A stretch of DNA of 64,000 bases from Rhipicephalus microplus (GCF_043290135.1 NC_134700.1:163518053-163582052); one strand, 5' to 3'. Counted from the first letter of the stretch, positions 34,630 through 46,933 are shown. Notes: a model not told the origin generated them from the letters alone. Translations and numbers: made by a program.

Positions 34630-34633
<4 letters not shown>

Positions 34634-34854
34634 GAGATTTAACAGACAGTAATGCCAAGGAATGTACAGGGGAAGTTATTGAAACCAATGGAATGTAAAT
34701 AAGAAGAAAGAAAAGTGGATGAAAAAATTACCAACTGTGAGCACAGTTGGTAATTTTTTCATCCACTTTTCTTTCTTCTTATTTACATTCTATTGGTTTC
34801 AATAACTTCCCCTGTACATTCCTTGGCATTACAGTCTGTTAGATCTCATTAATA
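34627..34854. repeat. 228-bp near-perfect palindrome
   Basis: Arms 34627-34739 and 34742-34854 are complementary around a 2-base centre (AG at 34740-34741; innermost arms CCAACTGTG/CACAGTTGG). I count three mismatches over the 113-base arms. The outermost matched bases are TATTAATGAGAT and its complement. It would fold as a long hairpin in single-stranded DNA or RNA. Confidence 0.93.
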
Positions 34855-34901
34855 ATGTGTTAAAACACGGAAAAACGAGCCCTTAGGTATACACTTCTTT
34901 C

Positions 34902-34905
<4 letters not shown>

Positions 34906-34960
<55 letters not shown>
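34906..34960. repeat. (TA)n microsatellite
   Basis: TA run directly preceding the LTR-like segment at 34961. Confidence 0.95.
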
Positions 34961-34962
<2 letters not shown>

Positions 34963-35115
34963 GAGCACAGTAACCTACTCTGCTTGATCAATTGGACGTG
35001 TAATCATCAATTGTATCATTTCCTTATCTGTAGCTATCATGATCAGTGTGTGCCAGCTCGAGCTCGTCTCGAATAAAGCTCTTCGTCATAATATATATAC
35101 GTATACATATACGGT
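34961..35115 (+). repeat. Possible solo LTR between TA tracts
   Basis: It begins TGTGAGCACAG right after a TA run, contains CGAATAAAGCTC (polyadenylation-like AATAAA near 35072) and ends near 35088 against a second TA-rich tract. No second copy is in the window, so LTR identity rests only on layout: TG start, AATAAA and TA flanks, as for the Ty3/gypsy element at 2094. Confidence 0.35.
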
Positions 35116-35214
35116 GCAGCCAATACGCCCATGCCAACGCCGGCGGTGAAACTCAGGTGAGAATGTTCATCGAATTGCTATCACAATAATAATTGACGTG
35201 GAGCGTCTCAGTTC

Positions 35215-37046
35215 TCCCATCAAGGAAGGAAGGAAAATAGAGGGAAAAGAAAGGCAAGGAGGTTAACCAGCCTATAGGCAGTAGGTTTGCTACTCTGTGC
35301 ATGGGAGAAGGATCGGGGAGATCAAAGAGAGCAGAGAGGGAAGATAGAAACAGCACATTCGGCAGCACATGTGCGCACACTGAGTCATAGTCCAGTCTTG
35401 TCTTTCGCGGTGTGTGACATTGCTGTTACAGTCGCTTGTTCAAATCGGTGTCGCGTAGGAATTTCAACAGAGCTTTTGTCGCCTTCTGTTGCAGTGTCTT
35501 CTCTCGGCCACTTGACAGAATAGTGTCCACAGACATTTGGCTGTTGTCGATGCGCGCAAAAGCAGACGCCAGTGCCTGTCTCTGGATTTCATACAATGGA
35601 CAGGCACACAGGATGTGGTGTAGCGTCTCTTCGCAATGACAGACATCGCAGAGAGCATTGTCGGCCATTCCTATGACAAAGGAGTAAGATTTTGTAAATG
35701 CCACTCCTAGCCATAAGCGATGAAGTAGGGTGGCTTCTCTTCGGTCGAGTCCAGTGGGCATGCGGAGAGCCATCGAAGAGGACAGGTGGTGTTGACGATT
35801 CGTATCGATGCTTGGTGGGCACCATACTGAAAACGTGATTTCACGCGCAAGTCGTCGAAGATTACTGGCAGCATCAGTCCTCGAAAGTGGTATAGCTTCT
35901 TCTCGTGTTCCTTCAAGGGCTGCCCGCGCGGCAGTATCGGCATGTTCGTTCCCTATGATGCCGCAATGACTTGGCAGCCATTGAAGCGTCACATGAAGCC
36001 CTTTCTCGAGTTAAGTGTGCAGAAGGCATGGAATTTCGAAAACAAGCTGTTCGTACGGGCCGCGACGCAGTGCTGAGAGCACAGATTGTAGGGCAGCCCT
36101 TGAGTCGCTGAAAATCGACCATTGTTGCGGTGGTTCCCGATTGACCACACAAAGCGCAGCGCGCAAAGCAGCTAGTTCCGCTGCTGTAGATGCCGTGGAG
36201 TGGTCAGTCCTAAAGCTGATAGTAACACCTCTTGCTGGGGTAACTACTGCCCCTGACGAACACTGGTGGTTCGTGGAACCAATGGTGTATACATGTATGC
36301 TGTCTGAATATTTCTCGTGCAAAAGAAGAAGAGACAGTTGTTTCAGCACGGGCGACGAAAACTCAGATTTCCTCCTGATCTCTGGTACACTAAGATGCAC
36401 TGTGGTTCGAATAACATCCATACCACCAAGGTGGTATGGATGTTTTAGATGCATGAGTGAAGCCCGAGGGAAGTTTATCGTTGTATTTCACGATAATTTT
36501 GGCGAACGATGCTTGGCGCCTCTCTGAAGGCAACAGTGCAAGGTGATGGCCGGGGACACGTGCGAAGTGTCGGATGTGCGTTCTCAGGACTTCTACAACA
36601 ATGTGAGTTTGTATCGGATAGTCACCAGCAATTGCAATTGTTGCTTCTGTTGACGTACATCTGGGCAGACCGAGGCACACTCTCAGCGCTTGGGCTTGTA
36701 CTGCCTGTAAAACACGAACATTGGTCTTGCAGGTATTGCTAAGCACGGGCAAGCTATATCTGAGGAAACCGAGAAACAGGGCCCTGTAGAGCTCCATCAT
36801 TGCGTCTACTGACATCCCCCACGTCTTTCCTGCCAGGAACTTGAACAGTTGAGAAATAGCGGTCAGGCGCTTCTTCATACAGGTCACATGCGGACTCAAC
36901 AGAGGTCCCTATCAATAATGATGCCCAGAAACCGGTGGGTTTTGGCGTAAGAAATCGGTCGCCCGCAGATTGAGATGACACAAGGGGTCATTGCTCTGCG
37001 AGTGAAAGCCACCAGTGCGCATTTTTCTGGTGATATGCTGAGAAGT
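35215..37046 (-). mobile_element. I-like non-LTR retrotransposon, copy 2 (inverted, 5'-truncated)
   Basis: It matches copy 1 (about 97-1915) closely, including the 3' tail (AGGTTAACCAGCCTATAGGC on the plus strand). Homology stops at about 37046, in RT, so it is 5'-truncated. Its interior has a palindromic insertion at 36413-36444 and a nonsense codon at 36011. Confidence 0.88.
35426..37046 (-). pseudogene. LINE ORF2 C-terminus (RT end, RNase H, finger), copy 2
   Basis: Three consecutive pieces read the same protein as copy 1: 36899-36390 (RT thumb), 36454-36011 (RNase H, start) and 35992-35426 (RNase H end and CCHC finger). The first break is a frame change at the palindrome 36413-36444. The second is TAA (complement of 36011-36013), where copy 1 has Leu. 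The first RNase H Asp is again Ile (YTIGS; complement of 36281-36283), exactly as in copy 1. Confidence 0.88.
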
Positions 37047-37049
37047 TAT

Positions 37050-38550
37050 AAGAATCACTGCCCATCTGATGAGTTGTAAAAAAGAAAGGCTCAAACGTCG
37101 TTAAAGGAACTTTCAACCGAAGAAAGTTTCGAACTGAGGACACTTTGTTGATCACCTGACATGCTCTTAGGAAAAAATGCTGTTTAATGGGCTCAGCCAG
37201 GCTAAATTGATCAGCGAGTTTTCCCTGACAAAGGAAGAGGAATTTGTGTAAAATATTTTCTCCTATTCTCTTCTTCTGCCGAGCTAAACCTTAGTCCACC
37301 GCCCAGTTTAGCTGCTATACCCATGTTTAGTCAAGGAACGTCACCTAGGCGCGGGAAGATGAAACTTCCTCTTCATGAACCTAGAAGAGCGTTTATTATC
37401 ATCGCCATTGCTCCTCGTGAGCTGTTCCCTCGTCAGCATGAAGTCATCCTTTAAATTCGAAGCACTTCTTAGCAAACTGCAGGCACTTTGAGCGTTTCTA
37501 TCTATACGTATCTATTTCGCTACCATAGCGCTACCGCTTTTTTCAACCTGCATATTTGCTTGCTAGCCTCGCCAGATCTTGCATTCGGCCTCATACATTA
37601 TGAGTGCTAAGATCAGAACTGCTGAAGACTGGGTGAGTTGTTTCGTCGTACTACAACTGGTACGGTGCGTTGAGGGAAAGAAGAAACGGCCGAGCGAATC
37701 TGCACAAGAGGACAGACCGCTCTGTCCTCTTGTGTTGGTCTGCTCGGCCGTTTCTTCAATCCCGTAGTGCGCTACGCCAGTTCGAGGGTGCTTAATGTTC
37801 TGGCTAATTAATATGTGCGTAAGCCTGAATGGAAAAGCTTACAGTTAGCGCGATTTGAACAAAACGAAAGACGTTGGAAAAAGAAAAAAAAAAGCCACTG
37901 CACTGTTTTAGGTTTAATGCCATTCCAATGGTTGAAAACCTCGAAGTACGTCGCAATCCCATTATGCTCGTTAACTTACAAATATAGGCCCATCGATTAT
38001 TATCAAGTGTCTTCATTATGAGATTTTTCCCTAAGTGGAGTAGAGAAAACTTGTACTTCATATCACCCTAGAAAGAGCGTATATTTTTGTGAGCATGTGC
38101 TTCCATAATATTTTCATTTTAATTAGCAAAACCTACCGAAATTTCAAATGGAAAACGATGTACAAAAACTGAAAAATAAATCATTGCATATACAAAGCAG
38201 AAAAGCTTGCTTGTAGTGGTGGTTAAGTGTGCTCGTTACAAGCTTCACTTTAACGACTGTATGACTTATGCGTCTAGTTTATCATATAAATCGAGCAGCC
38301 TTCCAGATTACGACTAGCTTCATGCCCACAGCCAAAACACCATCGGCAAATCCGCAAGTTTCATGTGGGCTGTGGTCATTGCAACCATTCTTTTTCCGCG
38401 AGCACTCGCTTTACACTCGGCACGTGCCTCGTGACGCCAACAGGCAAAAAGGAGTGTTCTATATTCATAGAAAACGCAGCAGATGGCGCTGACCGACGCT
38501 CCAATGTTAACATGCACATATATACCTTTAAAAGTAGACGGTCAGATGAG
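37050..38550. other. Unassigned, with one long imperfect hairpin
   Basis: No gene recognised. 37658-37780 is a long imperfect inverted repeat centred on CCGC at 37717-37720; see the separate entry. 38300-38550 has no signature. Confidence 0.4.
37658..37780. repeat. Imperfect inverted repeat (hairpin)
   Basis: Innermost arms CACAAGAGGACAGA (37703-37716) and TCTGTCCTCTTGTG (37721-37734) are perfect. After a 7-base mismatch on each side, GAAGAAACGGCCGAGC (37680-37695) pairs with GCTCGGCCGTTTCTTC (37742-37757). Outer sequence pairs loosely (ACTGG...CCAGT). Confidence 0.9.
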
Positions 38551-38554
38551 CGCC

Positions 38555-38775
38555 ACAGTATAGTTAAGTGGTAGAGCTTCGGCTGCGTCATTCAAAGGTC
38601 GCAGACTTGGATCTTGCTGGTGGCAAGTTATCTTTTTGTCCGCTTTTTTTCTATACAATTCCAATACAATTACTTCTAATGGCATCTCCTATACTTTTCT
38701 TGGCGTCATTGTCTGTCAGTTCTCATTATTATTGTGCCTGACAAAGAAAACGAGCCCTTGTATTTGATTTCTTGT
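38555..38775 (+). mobile_element. tRNA-derived SINE, same family as 34475
   Basis: The tRNA-like head AGTATAGTTAAGTGGTAGAGC (A-box-like, 38558-38578) and CAGACTTGGATCTTGC (poor B box) is followed by a body with TCTTGGCGTCATTGTCTGTC and AAAACGAGCCCTTG. Those phrases match the body at 34820-34890. Confidence 0.62.
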
Positions 38776-38779
38776 CAGT

Positions 38780-39920
38780 ATATTGTGTCGTTCTTCTCCC
38801 TTGGTTCAAAGCTCTCTGTACCTCTCAAGCTGTTACACTGGCGTCGAAGTCTGCCTTTCACCTAGCGACGAACTCGTGTGACGCAGTAATAGTATGACTT
38901 CACACGGACGTCACAATGACGCCGGAATGATGTGCTCTATGATCACGTGGCTTTTGCATCGTCGGTGCTGACACCGACGGTCAGTTGTCGCGTCTAATTA
39001 AGCATATCGGTTGTCTATTGGCTTTAAACATGTTGCCAAATAGGTTACGTGCCTTGGTAAACGTAGTGCAAAGTACGTCATGTCCACGTAATAAAGGCCA
39101 GTAAAGACATGCACAGAAACTCCTTATGGCCTTCTCGGAAATCAAGGAGAGAAATCAAATGAACAGAGATTCGTAAGCAGTACAAGAAATACTCACCTCT
39201 TTCTGTCATATGCGGTAGGTTTTCTAAATTGCAAGTTTACCTAATTACCCTTCAGGCAACAGTAGATTACGGTGCCAAAAGGAAACCTAATAGCTTCTGC
39301 AACTGGGAGCGGGTGAAAACAAAAGTATGCGGCGGCTCCAAATTTGTGTGGTAACGCATCGACTATTACGCAAGTAAGCGGTTTATGTGTAATGGTGACA
39401 TTTCACAGGACTCCCTTCTAACTTTAGCTTCAGCAGCTAATGTACTTAAGCTATGCCGCCCTCATTAGTGACCTGAATTTATAAACGAGTCAAATTTGCT
39501 GATCAAAGGGACCAACTTTTTTCATAACGTTTATATTGACCGAACAGTGATTCTCTTCTTTCATGAAGTAAAAGTAGGTCGAAGTTGTAATTAAATTGCG
39601 TATTTATGGAAACAGCAAGGATTTCGGCACCTCTCTCTGTATGCATAAGCTGGAATTTCTAATAGATTTGATTTTGGGGCATGGTGGCAGTGACGTAGAC
39701 ATAAGCATTAGTAAAGACAAAAAATTCGTATTTAAACAGAAATGTGCTCTCAGTGACTTCAAACTCTGCAGGTTAATGTGAAATATTATAATGTTAATAA
39801 GAATGTTTTGGGGATCTCATGATGTAATTAATCAATCTAGATACTATTATGCTGCAGGCTGTAGAGGAGGGCTCGTGATAATATCGACCAATTGAATAGC
39901 GTCGCACAGCAGATGGGCCT
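38780..39920. other. Unassigned intergenic DNA
   Basis: Nothing recognised. Confidence 0.35.
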
Positions 39921-39924
39921 TAAG

Positions 39925-39989
39925 CATATTGCCTTCATCCAGGTTTTAAATGCAAAGAATTTCTTAGTGAACTTTCGTGACTTAGAGCG

Positions 39990-40087
<98 letters not shown>

Positions 40088-40110
40088 GCCGCTTATGTTT
40101 GGGTGCTCTC
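39925..40110 (-). mobile_element. GATA-microsatellite element, inverted second copy
   Basis: On the minus strand the junction AAGCGGCTAGATAGATAG, the GATA tract (39991-40087) and the far flank (ACGCTCTAAGTCACGAAAG...TTTGCATTTAAAA) correspond to 29720-29880. So the microsatellite sits inside a dispersed element rather than arising independently. Confidence 0.7.
39991..40087. repeat. (TCTA)n microsatellite
   Basis: About 24 uninterrupted units, the complement of GATA. Confidence 0.97.
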
Positions 40111-40344
40111 GTGATCACCCCCTTAACTTGGCGTGAACCGAAGTTAGCATGAAAGGATAAGCTGATTTGACGACTATGACGTTCTAGTCAAGACATGAAT
40201 AATGTCACAATGCTGTCGCGTACGTCGCCCAACACTTCCCGTCAGAATAGGGCACATACACATGGGCAGGTATGCACCGCTGGTATGCGGGTATGTGCCA
40301 CAGGTGATAGCCGCTTCGTATCTACCCAGGAACGACGAGAACTC

Positions 40345-40560
40345 ACATGGGCAATTTCAACGCGCGAGCTTTAAGAAATACTCGATATCGGTAGCGTCGA
40401 ACCAACTAAGGCATAGAAGAAATGTCAGTGTTAAGAAAAGCCAGACATGGGCAACGCTGACGCCCCGACGAATGCAAATAATAAACTTCAGGGTCCCAGC
40501 AGGAATCGAACCCAAGCATTCTGCATGACAGTCAAGCATTTCACCGCAGAGCTACGCCAG
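40345..40560 (-). mobile_element. tRNA-derived SINE-like element
   Basis: On the minus strand 40557-40490 reads GGCGTAGCTCTGCGGTGAAA (A-box-like) and GGGTTCGATTCCTG (good B box) in tRNA-like spacing. A ~150-base body follows. No second copy of this family is in the window. Confidence 0.6.
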
Positions 40561-40692
40561 GTCTATACTTTACAAATAGACGCTAATCTTCGTGAAACGT
40601 CAATAGTGGTTGCAGTACAGAGTACCCAATTTTATTGGCATTACATATGTACTACTTTGATAGCGCAGTCAAGTCGGGCTAACATGAATTGT

Positions 40693-40697
40693 GGTAT

Positions 40698-40767
<70 letters not shown>
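40693..40767. repeat. (TA)n microsatellite
   Basis: TA run with one AAATA interruption, at the 3' side of the minus-strand SINE that follows. Confidence 0.95.
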
Positions 40768-40769
<2 letters not shown>

Positions 40770-40770
<1 letters not shown>

Positions 40771-40872
40771 GTGCGTGCAATCGGCCGAATTTTCACCGCA
40801 GCGGCCGGTATAGAACCGAGTTTTTCAAGTCAGCAGCTGAGCGCCATAACCGCTATATGGTACCGCGCGGAC
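40770..40872 (-). mobile_element. SINE head fragment (Ruka-like family), diverged
   Basis: Complement of this stretch reads ACCATATAGCGGTTATGGCG, CTCAGCTGCTGAC, TCGGTTCTATACCGGCCGCTGCGG, which follows the tRNA-like head of the 30475 SINE. The body is missing or replaced by the TA run. Confidence 0.55.
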
Positions 40873-40879
40873 AAAGATA

Positions 40880-42080
40880 TACTAATGCTTATTACCACGG
40901 TACGATAAACGTGCATCTAAGGCAAGCTACACGAGTAAATTTGTTATTCCTTAGTGTTATTCACGTAACTTCATTAACGTGCTGTTGCATTTACCGGACT
41001 GACTCACCATTTGTGATATCAAGCCCGGAACCAATACATCGGCTGCAACACAGACTTTTCTCTCAGGGTCAGTTAATTTCATCTGCTCGATTAGCTTCTA
41101 CACTAGCCAAGGAGGGACGGTGTTGAGGTTCGGAATGGGTGCCCCTTGATGACTCGATTGCTCGGTGGCAGCGCGAATAAAGAGCCGTAGTCCGGTGAAG
41201 TGACGCTATAAGCAGCACACAGGCGTCTGGCCTGGTCCAAGCCCGAACCTCCGCTCTTTCATTTTACATTCAAACACCCTCTTTTCAACCCTCGGTTGAC
41301 CAAAGGGTCTCCACCCAAGCCAATCACACGTGTGGGCTCGCATCGCTACAACCAATCGCAACAACGCTTTCATAATAGGCACTGCATTGGTAAAAAACAC
41401 GTAACCAAATACAACGCGACAGGGGATAGGTTCTCAGCATATCGCACTATCTCCCCTGCCAGGCCATGTATCGGCTGACCTCCGTGAGTAGCCGTTCTCA
41501 CGCTCGAGCTCCGTCAGCTTTCTCACTAAACGTCGCTTCTAGAAGCCTCCTTAAGAACGGTGAGTACACCATCAGGCCCAGTGCGTTGAGTCGCTGACTA
41601 GGTGTGCATGCGGCAGCGAGGCGCCCCGCCATCTTAAAATAACATTCGGTAATGACGTATAGCAGGGTAGAACAAGCTAGTCTACGTGCTGCAACTATGC
41701 CTTCGTCAGCCCAGTGGTCGCGTCAGTGCGGCATTCTCAACGACACAGGTGTATGTCAAGCAAGGGCTTAAGACCAGACGACCGCGCTTGGCCTGGTTCT
41801 TGCAAAAACGTGCCTCCCAGTAGGCTTTTCCCTTTTTGTCCTGAACGGGGGTGACATTGACGGCTTTGCCCGTGAACCGCGGGAACGATGGAGTCTCCTT
41901 GTTTTATGCGTGGGTCTTGCGCGTTCGCCTTCGCGAAACCGATCAGCGCCGTTATAGTTGACGTGTCGGCAACTCGCTCCACGCTCTGCATCAGCCGCAT
42001 TACTTACGCTACACACAACCCGCCGCTAATGGGTGCCCCATACTAACTGACTATCACTTTTCTTCGCCCTTGCTCGTTCT
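40880..42080. other. Unassigned intergenic DNA
   Basis: No gene recognised. An AATAAAGAGCC phrase near 41176 resembles a polyadenylation site of an LTR or gene end, but no partner sequence is visible. Confidence 0.35.
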
Positions 42081-42084
42081 CCAG

Positions 42085-42168
42085 AGCAGGGTACAGCCTA
42101 CCGAGCTCAGCTCTGGTTAACCTCCTTGCCCTCCTTCCATTCTTATTCACTCTCTTCAGTTACACATA
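42085..42168 (+). mobile_element. Tail-only copy of the I-like LINE 3' end
   Basis: AGAGCAGGGTACAGCC, CTCTGGTTAACCTCCTTGCC and a pyrimidine-rich end follow the same order as the 3' tail of the I-like LINE (1838-1890). No coding sequence is attached. Confidence 0.55.
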
Positions 42169-42169
42169 G

Positions 42170-45100
42170 AAACATGGCTCCATCGGCGGAGATTAGGCTT
42201 CGGACCACACTCCTCGAAGGCTTTACGAATCGCTTTTTAGTCTCCGCTGAGGCATTGTTTCTAATCATTCAAAATAGACATCCCTCGATTGCGGTCGTAC
42301 TGCCTTCGGGGGACTACAAATTACGAGTTGTGGTCTTAGCTGTAAGTGCATCTTAGATAATCAATACCTCAAAATATCGACTAAGTCCCAATATTACTAC
42401 CAGACAGCTTCCGCATTCACAGAAGTCTAACACCAATTGTATGCTTGCTCTTTTAATTATAAATAAATATGTGGCCATCGTCGTAGGCAAATGTTTTTCT
42501 TCTAGAGAGTGTGTGGGGGGTGGGGGGGTCATGGCTCAAGCATACTTCATGTACGTTCCTTGGTGCGTTTTTGTGTGCGCCTGTAATACAAGGACTATTT
42601 GTTAAAAGTACGCGCGAACACTTCAGTTCGATCATTTCTAAATATCCTGCTTATTTCGGCTGAGCGCTGCGGCTAATTGCAATACATGTAGCGCATGATA
42701 CCTTATGTACCACATCAGAAGCACCCGAATTATAGCACATTGGACATCGTATATTCGTGCTGTTCATATGTATAATACTCAAATCTTTTTGTAGCGGAGT
42801 GTTTCCATAGAATGCTTCAAGGTCGCCTGTAGCTAAGTGTAGAAGTATCTTTAAGAGTGTAAATAGCGTCAGTCTAGCAGCTGTGTACATTCATCTGTGG
42901 TTTCGTGCCCACGAGGGTTTGCGTAGTTTGATGCTTTTAAAACGTGAAGACGTCCAAATGATCAACAAGTGCTATCTTACGCAGTAAATTTGCTCGCGTG
43001 TGGTTTCCAGTACGGGAAGCACCTTCTTACTGACTCCATACAAAGCCTCTCGCTGCTCCGACGTCTAACTCGCATCCCTGGCGCTTTTTCACATTCATCA
43101 TTCTCACGCCTTCGAAATGAATACCTGAAGCCCAATCCACGTTTTCCAAAAGTAGCCCATTGTAGAGCAAAGGCTCCAAAGTCGGAGAAATCTCCTCACA
43201 CTGGAGCGCAGGACGCATAAAAGCCTTTAAGAACATCAAAAAGGCCTACTCTGCAGTGATGTTTACGCAGAGGTCCTCTTCGATGCGCCGAGGTTTCACC
43301 CAGAGGACGAGTCATGCTTGGGTGTAGGACTTTCAACAGCAGCGGAAAACCGGTAGGCCTTGCAAAATTGCGGCATATTTATCGCGTGGTGGAGAAGCAA
43401 TCCCATGCAGTCCCTTGTATTCACGAGTGCTTATAACGCTCGAGAGATGCTTCCCGAAATTCTCCCCACGGCCAGCATCGCTTCATTAAAACTGCCGGCA
43501 GCAGCAGCGGCGAGAGTCATTGCAAGTCTGGGCCTACATTAAGAAGACAGCGTGGAGAGCTTTCTCAGTTGGTGCTTGCAACAAACAAAACATCGCTCTC
43601 TCTAAAGCATACACATTGTTGTAAACATGTGCTGCGCTAAGAACGAATTGCCTGCTCGTAAGGACCTCGTGTGGTGGCGGTTGCCTCCACTATACAGAAG
43701 TTGTCAGCTATTTGACGTTACTTCTAAAGCACAAACAATTAGGAATGGGTATATTCTTAAAATAAAGAAAGTACCTTATTTGATGTTGATACTTTGGTCT
43801 ATTCACCTGCGCGAAAAGTTAAGCTGCTCTCCGGTGGCTTCTGAATGTAGAGGTTTTGTGCATGCTTTATACCAATTTATGCAATAGCTTCGCTGTTTAT
43901 AAAGCCTCGTCAAACCACACTTATATAAGGCCCTCTGTTTTATAATCGAGAAATGTTTTTTATTGTAAAAACATTTGAAGAGCGAAGGTCTTTTCATACA
44001 CGTGCCTTACGAAAATTTATCCTGGCAGGGAGGCAGGAATCATGGGAGTACTGCAACATAAGCTGGCTCTTTGCCTCGTTCATATCTGCTCCTTTAGGTG
44101 GCGCCACCGATTAGACAGATCACATTCATACCTCCGGTAACAGGCTAAGCCTACATAGCTAAAAAGAAATTTATGTGTAAACTAAAGCTATCTTACACCG
44201 GCCTCACTGGGAAGTGAGGTATGGCTGGCCACTAAACAGGCTTTCTTAGTTTATCCACCTAACGAAGCATAGAGGGACCAACTTGATTGAATAATATTTA
44301 TTGGGCTGTCAGCGTGTGACAAAACTGTGAATTTTATTTTGCTATCACTGCCTTCAACCCCTCCGTCCTCCTCGCTCTTTATCCTACTACCCTTTCAGCG
44401 TGAACACGCAAGTAATAGTGACAAAATATCATCAAGAACTGAATGGCAGATTTGCAATTGAATCATAATATGGATTCATATATCGGCTGTGATAAGCTGC
44501 TTGCTATCTAAACTTACTGATAGTTGCACAAAGTAAGTTACAATGCATTGCACACGGCATTTCTTTAGTGCATTTTTTCTTTCTTAGGCCCTGGCACAAT
44601 TATAAGCGAACACAGCGGTTCTTGTGTGCATACACGACAAACATAGAAAACAAGTATCGATCACGTTCCGTTCAGAATGAAAAACCAGTCTCCCTCCTTC
44701 GAAGCCTCATTTGCCTCCCTTCTGGGACTAACCTTAAAACTTCGCGTCCCGTGACCAGCTGAAACCACTTCGATTGACGCGCATTACAGCGCAAGACACC
44801 TCGCAAATATTTTTCTGTCCCCGGCCCATAATAGTGAAGGGAAAAGTATACGAACATGGCGTGTCACTGGCAGCTTCATTTCTAAGCAAAAAAAATTCTT
44901 CTAGCTCTCATCCATAAACGGGTCTCGTCTTTCGATACGCCAGTTTCTAGAGACGACTTCATGTCATCTTGAAGCGCCTGCTGACCACCACGTTTGAGTG
45001 CTGCATCCCGCGCATGGCATTCGTACTTCACGCGCCACGAGAATCACGTTCAGCCCCTTCAGTGGGAAAAGCAATCAGGGGTGCTCAAAGCCTTAACTAT

Positions 45101-45725
45101 ACTGAGGCAAATCTAATGGGGTTCTAGTTTTACAACCCTATTGCAAAAACAGCGTGATGCCAGTACGTTTTTTTTTTGCCAGTGGTACATGCTGGAGACA
45201 CCAGCACATGCTTTTAATCACTGGAAAGTTGCCTGCTGCACTAGAAAAAAGCTGTGGCACACTAATGGGGGCGCTGGCTCAACCACTGTGATGCTGGGGC
45301 ACACTTCGAAGCGCTGGAAGCGCTGGAATTTTCACTGGCAAGCGCTGGTGAATACTGGAGCATGAACTGCTTTTACTAGCGCAGCGTGCACCTTACTGTA
45401 GCGTGTGCCGTGGTATGTTTCGGTGTCGTTGAATATGAAACGTTTGATTCGACGGCACGGAGAGATGCTACCCTAACAAATACCGAGCATAAGTAATTTT
45501 TGCGGCGCAATTACGTATCACAGCAATTATAATGCACCTTTTCTGCATATGCCCGCGTGTATACCGGTCAAATTCGCATTATCTGTCTATTGCTGTATAA
45601 CGATTCCAAGTTGCAGTGTTTGTAAGCCTGGAGCTGCACGCCACTCCTAACGGAAACAGGAAATTGTTTTTGCCGCATAGTTGACGAAATGTAAATGAGC
45701 TCTCTCAATCGCTTCGCAAGGTTTC
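42170..45725. other. Unassigned intergenic DNA
   Basis: No gene, RNA or known repeat recognised over 3.5 kb. 45230-45360 repeats GCGCTGG several times. The longest frames (about 86 codons) carry no motif. Confidence 0.35.
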
Positions 45726-46933
45726 CTCAGCGGAGGCGAGAAAAAAAAGCTGTCGTTCGATTCCGCCACACCGCATAAATGTATATCTGGCCGTGCTTAT
45801 TCTTCTACTTACTTCAGGTAAGAGTTAGAAATGTTTCTAAGCTCAAACGCAGTATCTTCAACCATCCCAACTCACCGCGTCGAGAGCGGCCTTACCAGTG
45901 CCCGGCCCAGCGAGCATCAAACCTGTCGTGCCGACCGCGTTGGTATATATGTTACCGGCACTTCTTGCTTCGTGTACACACAACGTTAAATTGTTAGAAT
46001 AACTGTATGGTTTACACATCCATCAACCTAAATAAACTATTTTGTCTTGTGTCGACGTTCGCACAATAGGGCTGATGATCGAACGTCGCGCTTTCAGCTA
46101 TGCAGGCTGTCAACGAAAGCTGCCGGCCGCACTTAGCCGGTACGTCTCTGACTGATATATAACAACACGCAATTTTCAGTTGGTAATTTGGTACGACTTC
46201 GTGAACTTACTCCCTGGCATACGTTTTCAGTGGGTTGCAGTGGTGTTTCTATGGGTGATCTTTGTAATTGTTGATATTGATATAACTGCATATATCTGTA
46301 CACTGGCACGCCCACTGTATGCTGTCAGTGGAGGCCAGAAAAACGGCTGTCGCTCGGCATCGCCACTCCGTAAATGCATTTTTGGCATTGATTGACCTTC
46401 CACTTACTTCAGGTACAGCTTAGGTAACAGTTAGAATTGTTGCAAAGTTCAAATGCAGAAGCTTCAAGCACGCAACTCAGCTGCTTCGAGTGCAGCCTTG
46501 CCCAGTGCCCCGTCCCAGTGAGGCCTATCGTGTCGGCCGCGTCGGTGTACATTCTGCCGGTGATTTTTACTTTAACTAGGGACAATTCTAAAATGTAAGA
46601 ATGACTCTAAAGAACACTTTAGACATCCCTGAGTCTAAATTGACCTTTCATCCGCGTGTGCGGTGCCCGCACAAAGGGCGTCGGCGATCGATGTGTCGTG
46701 CTTTCAGTAACGTAGGCTGTCACCGAAAGCTTCCTTCTGAGCGCAGGAGCCGGTACTTCTCTGACACGTACGTAAGAACACGCAATTTTGAGTTGGTAAT
46801 TTGCCATGCGTTAGTGAACTAACGGCCCTCCGTCCCCAGCAGCTGCGAAGCAACTGACCATGGCAGCGGCCAGATCTGCAACGCAGCAGAGGGTGCTAAG
46901 TATCTCTGGATCTGGACAGGCCGCCTTTGGAGC

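Larger units (their letters stand above)
34475..34905 (+). mobile_element. tRNA-derived SINE with inverted-duplicated body
   Basis: The head (34477-34545) has GGTGGCTTAGTGGGTACGCC (A-box-like) and CGTTCGGATCCGC (B-box-like). A TC tract and a TA tract follow, then the body first in inverted and then in direct orientation (34627-34854), then AAAAACGAGCCCTTAGGTAT. The body and the trailing phrase match the SINE at 38555-38775 (TCTTGGCGTCATTGTCTGTC, AAAACGAGCCCTTG), which has the body only in the direct orientation. Confidence 0.72.
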
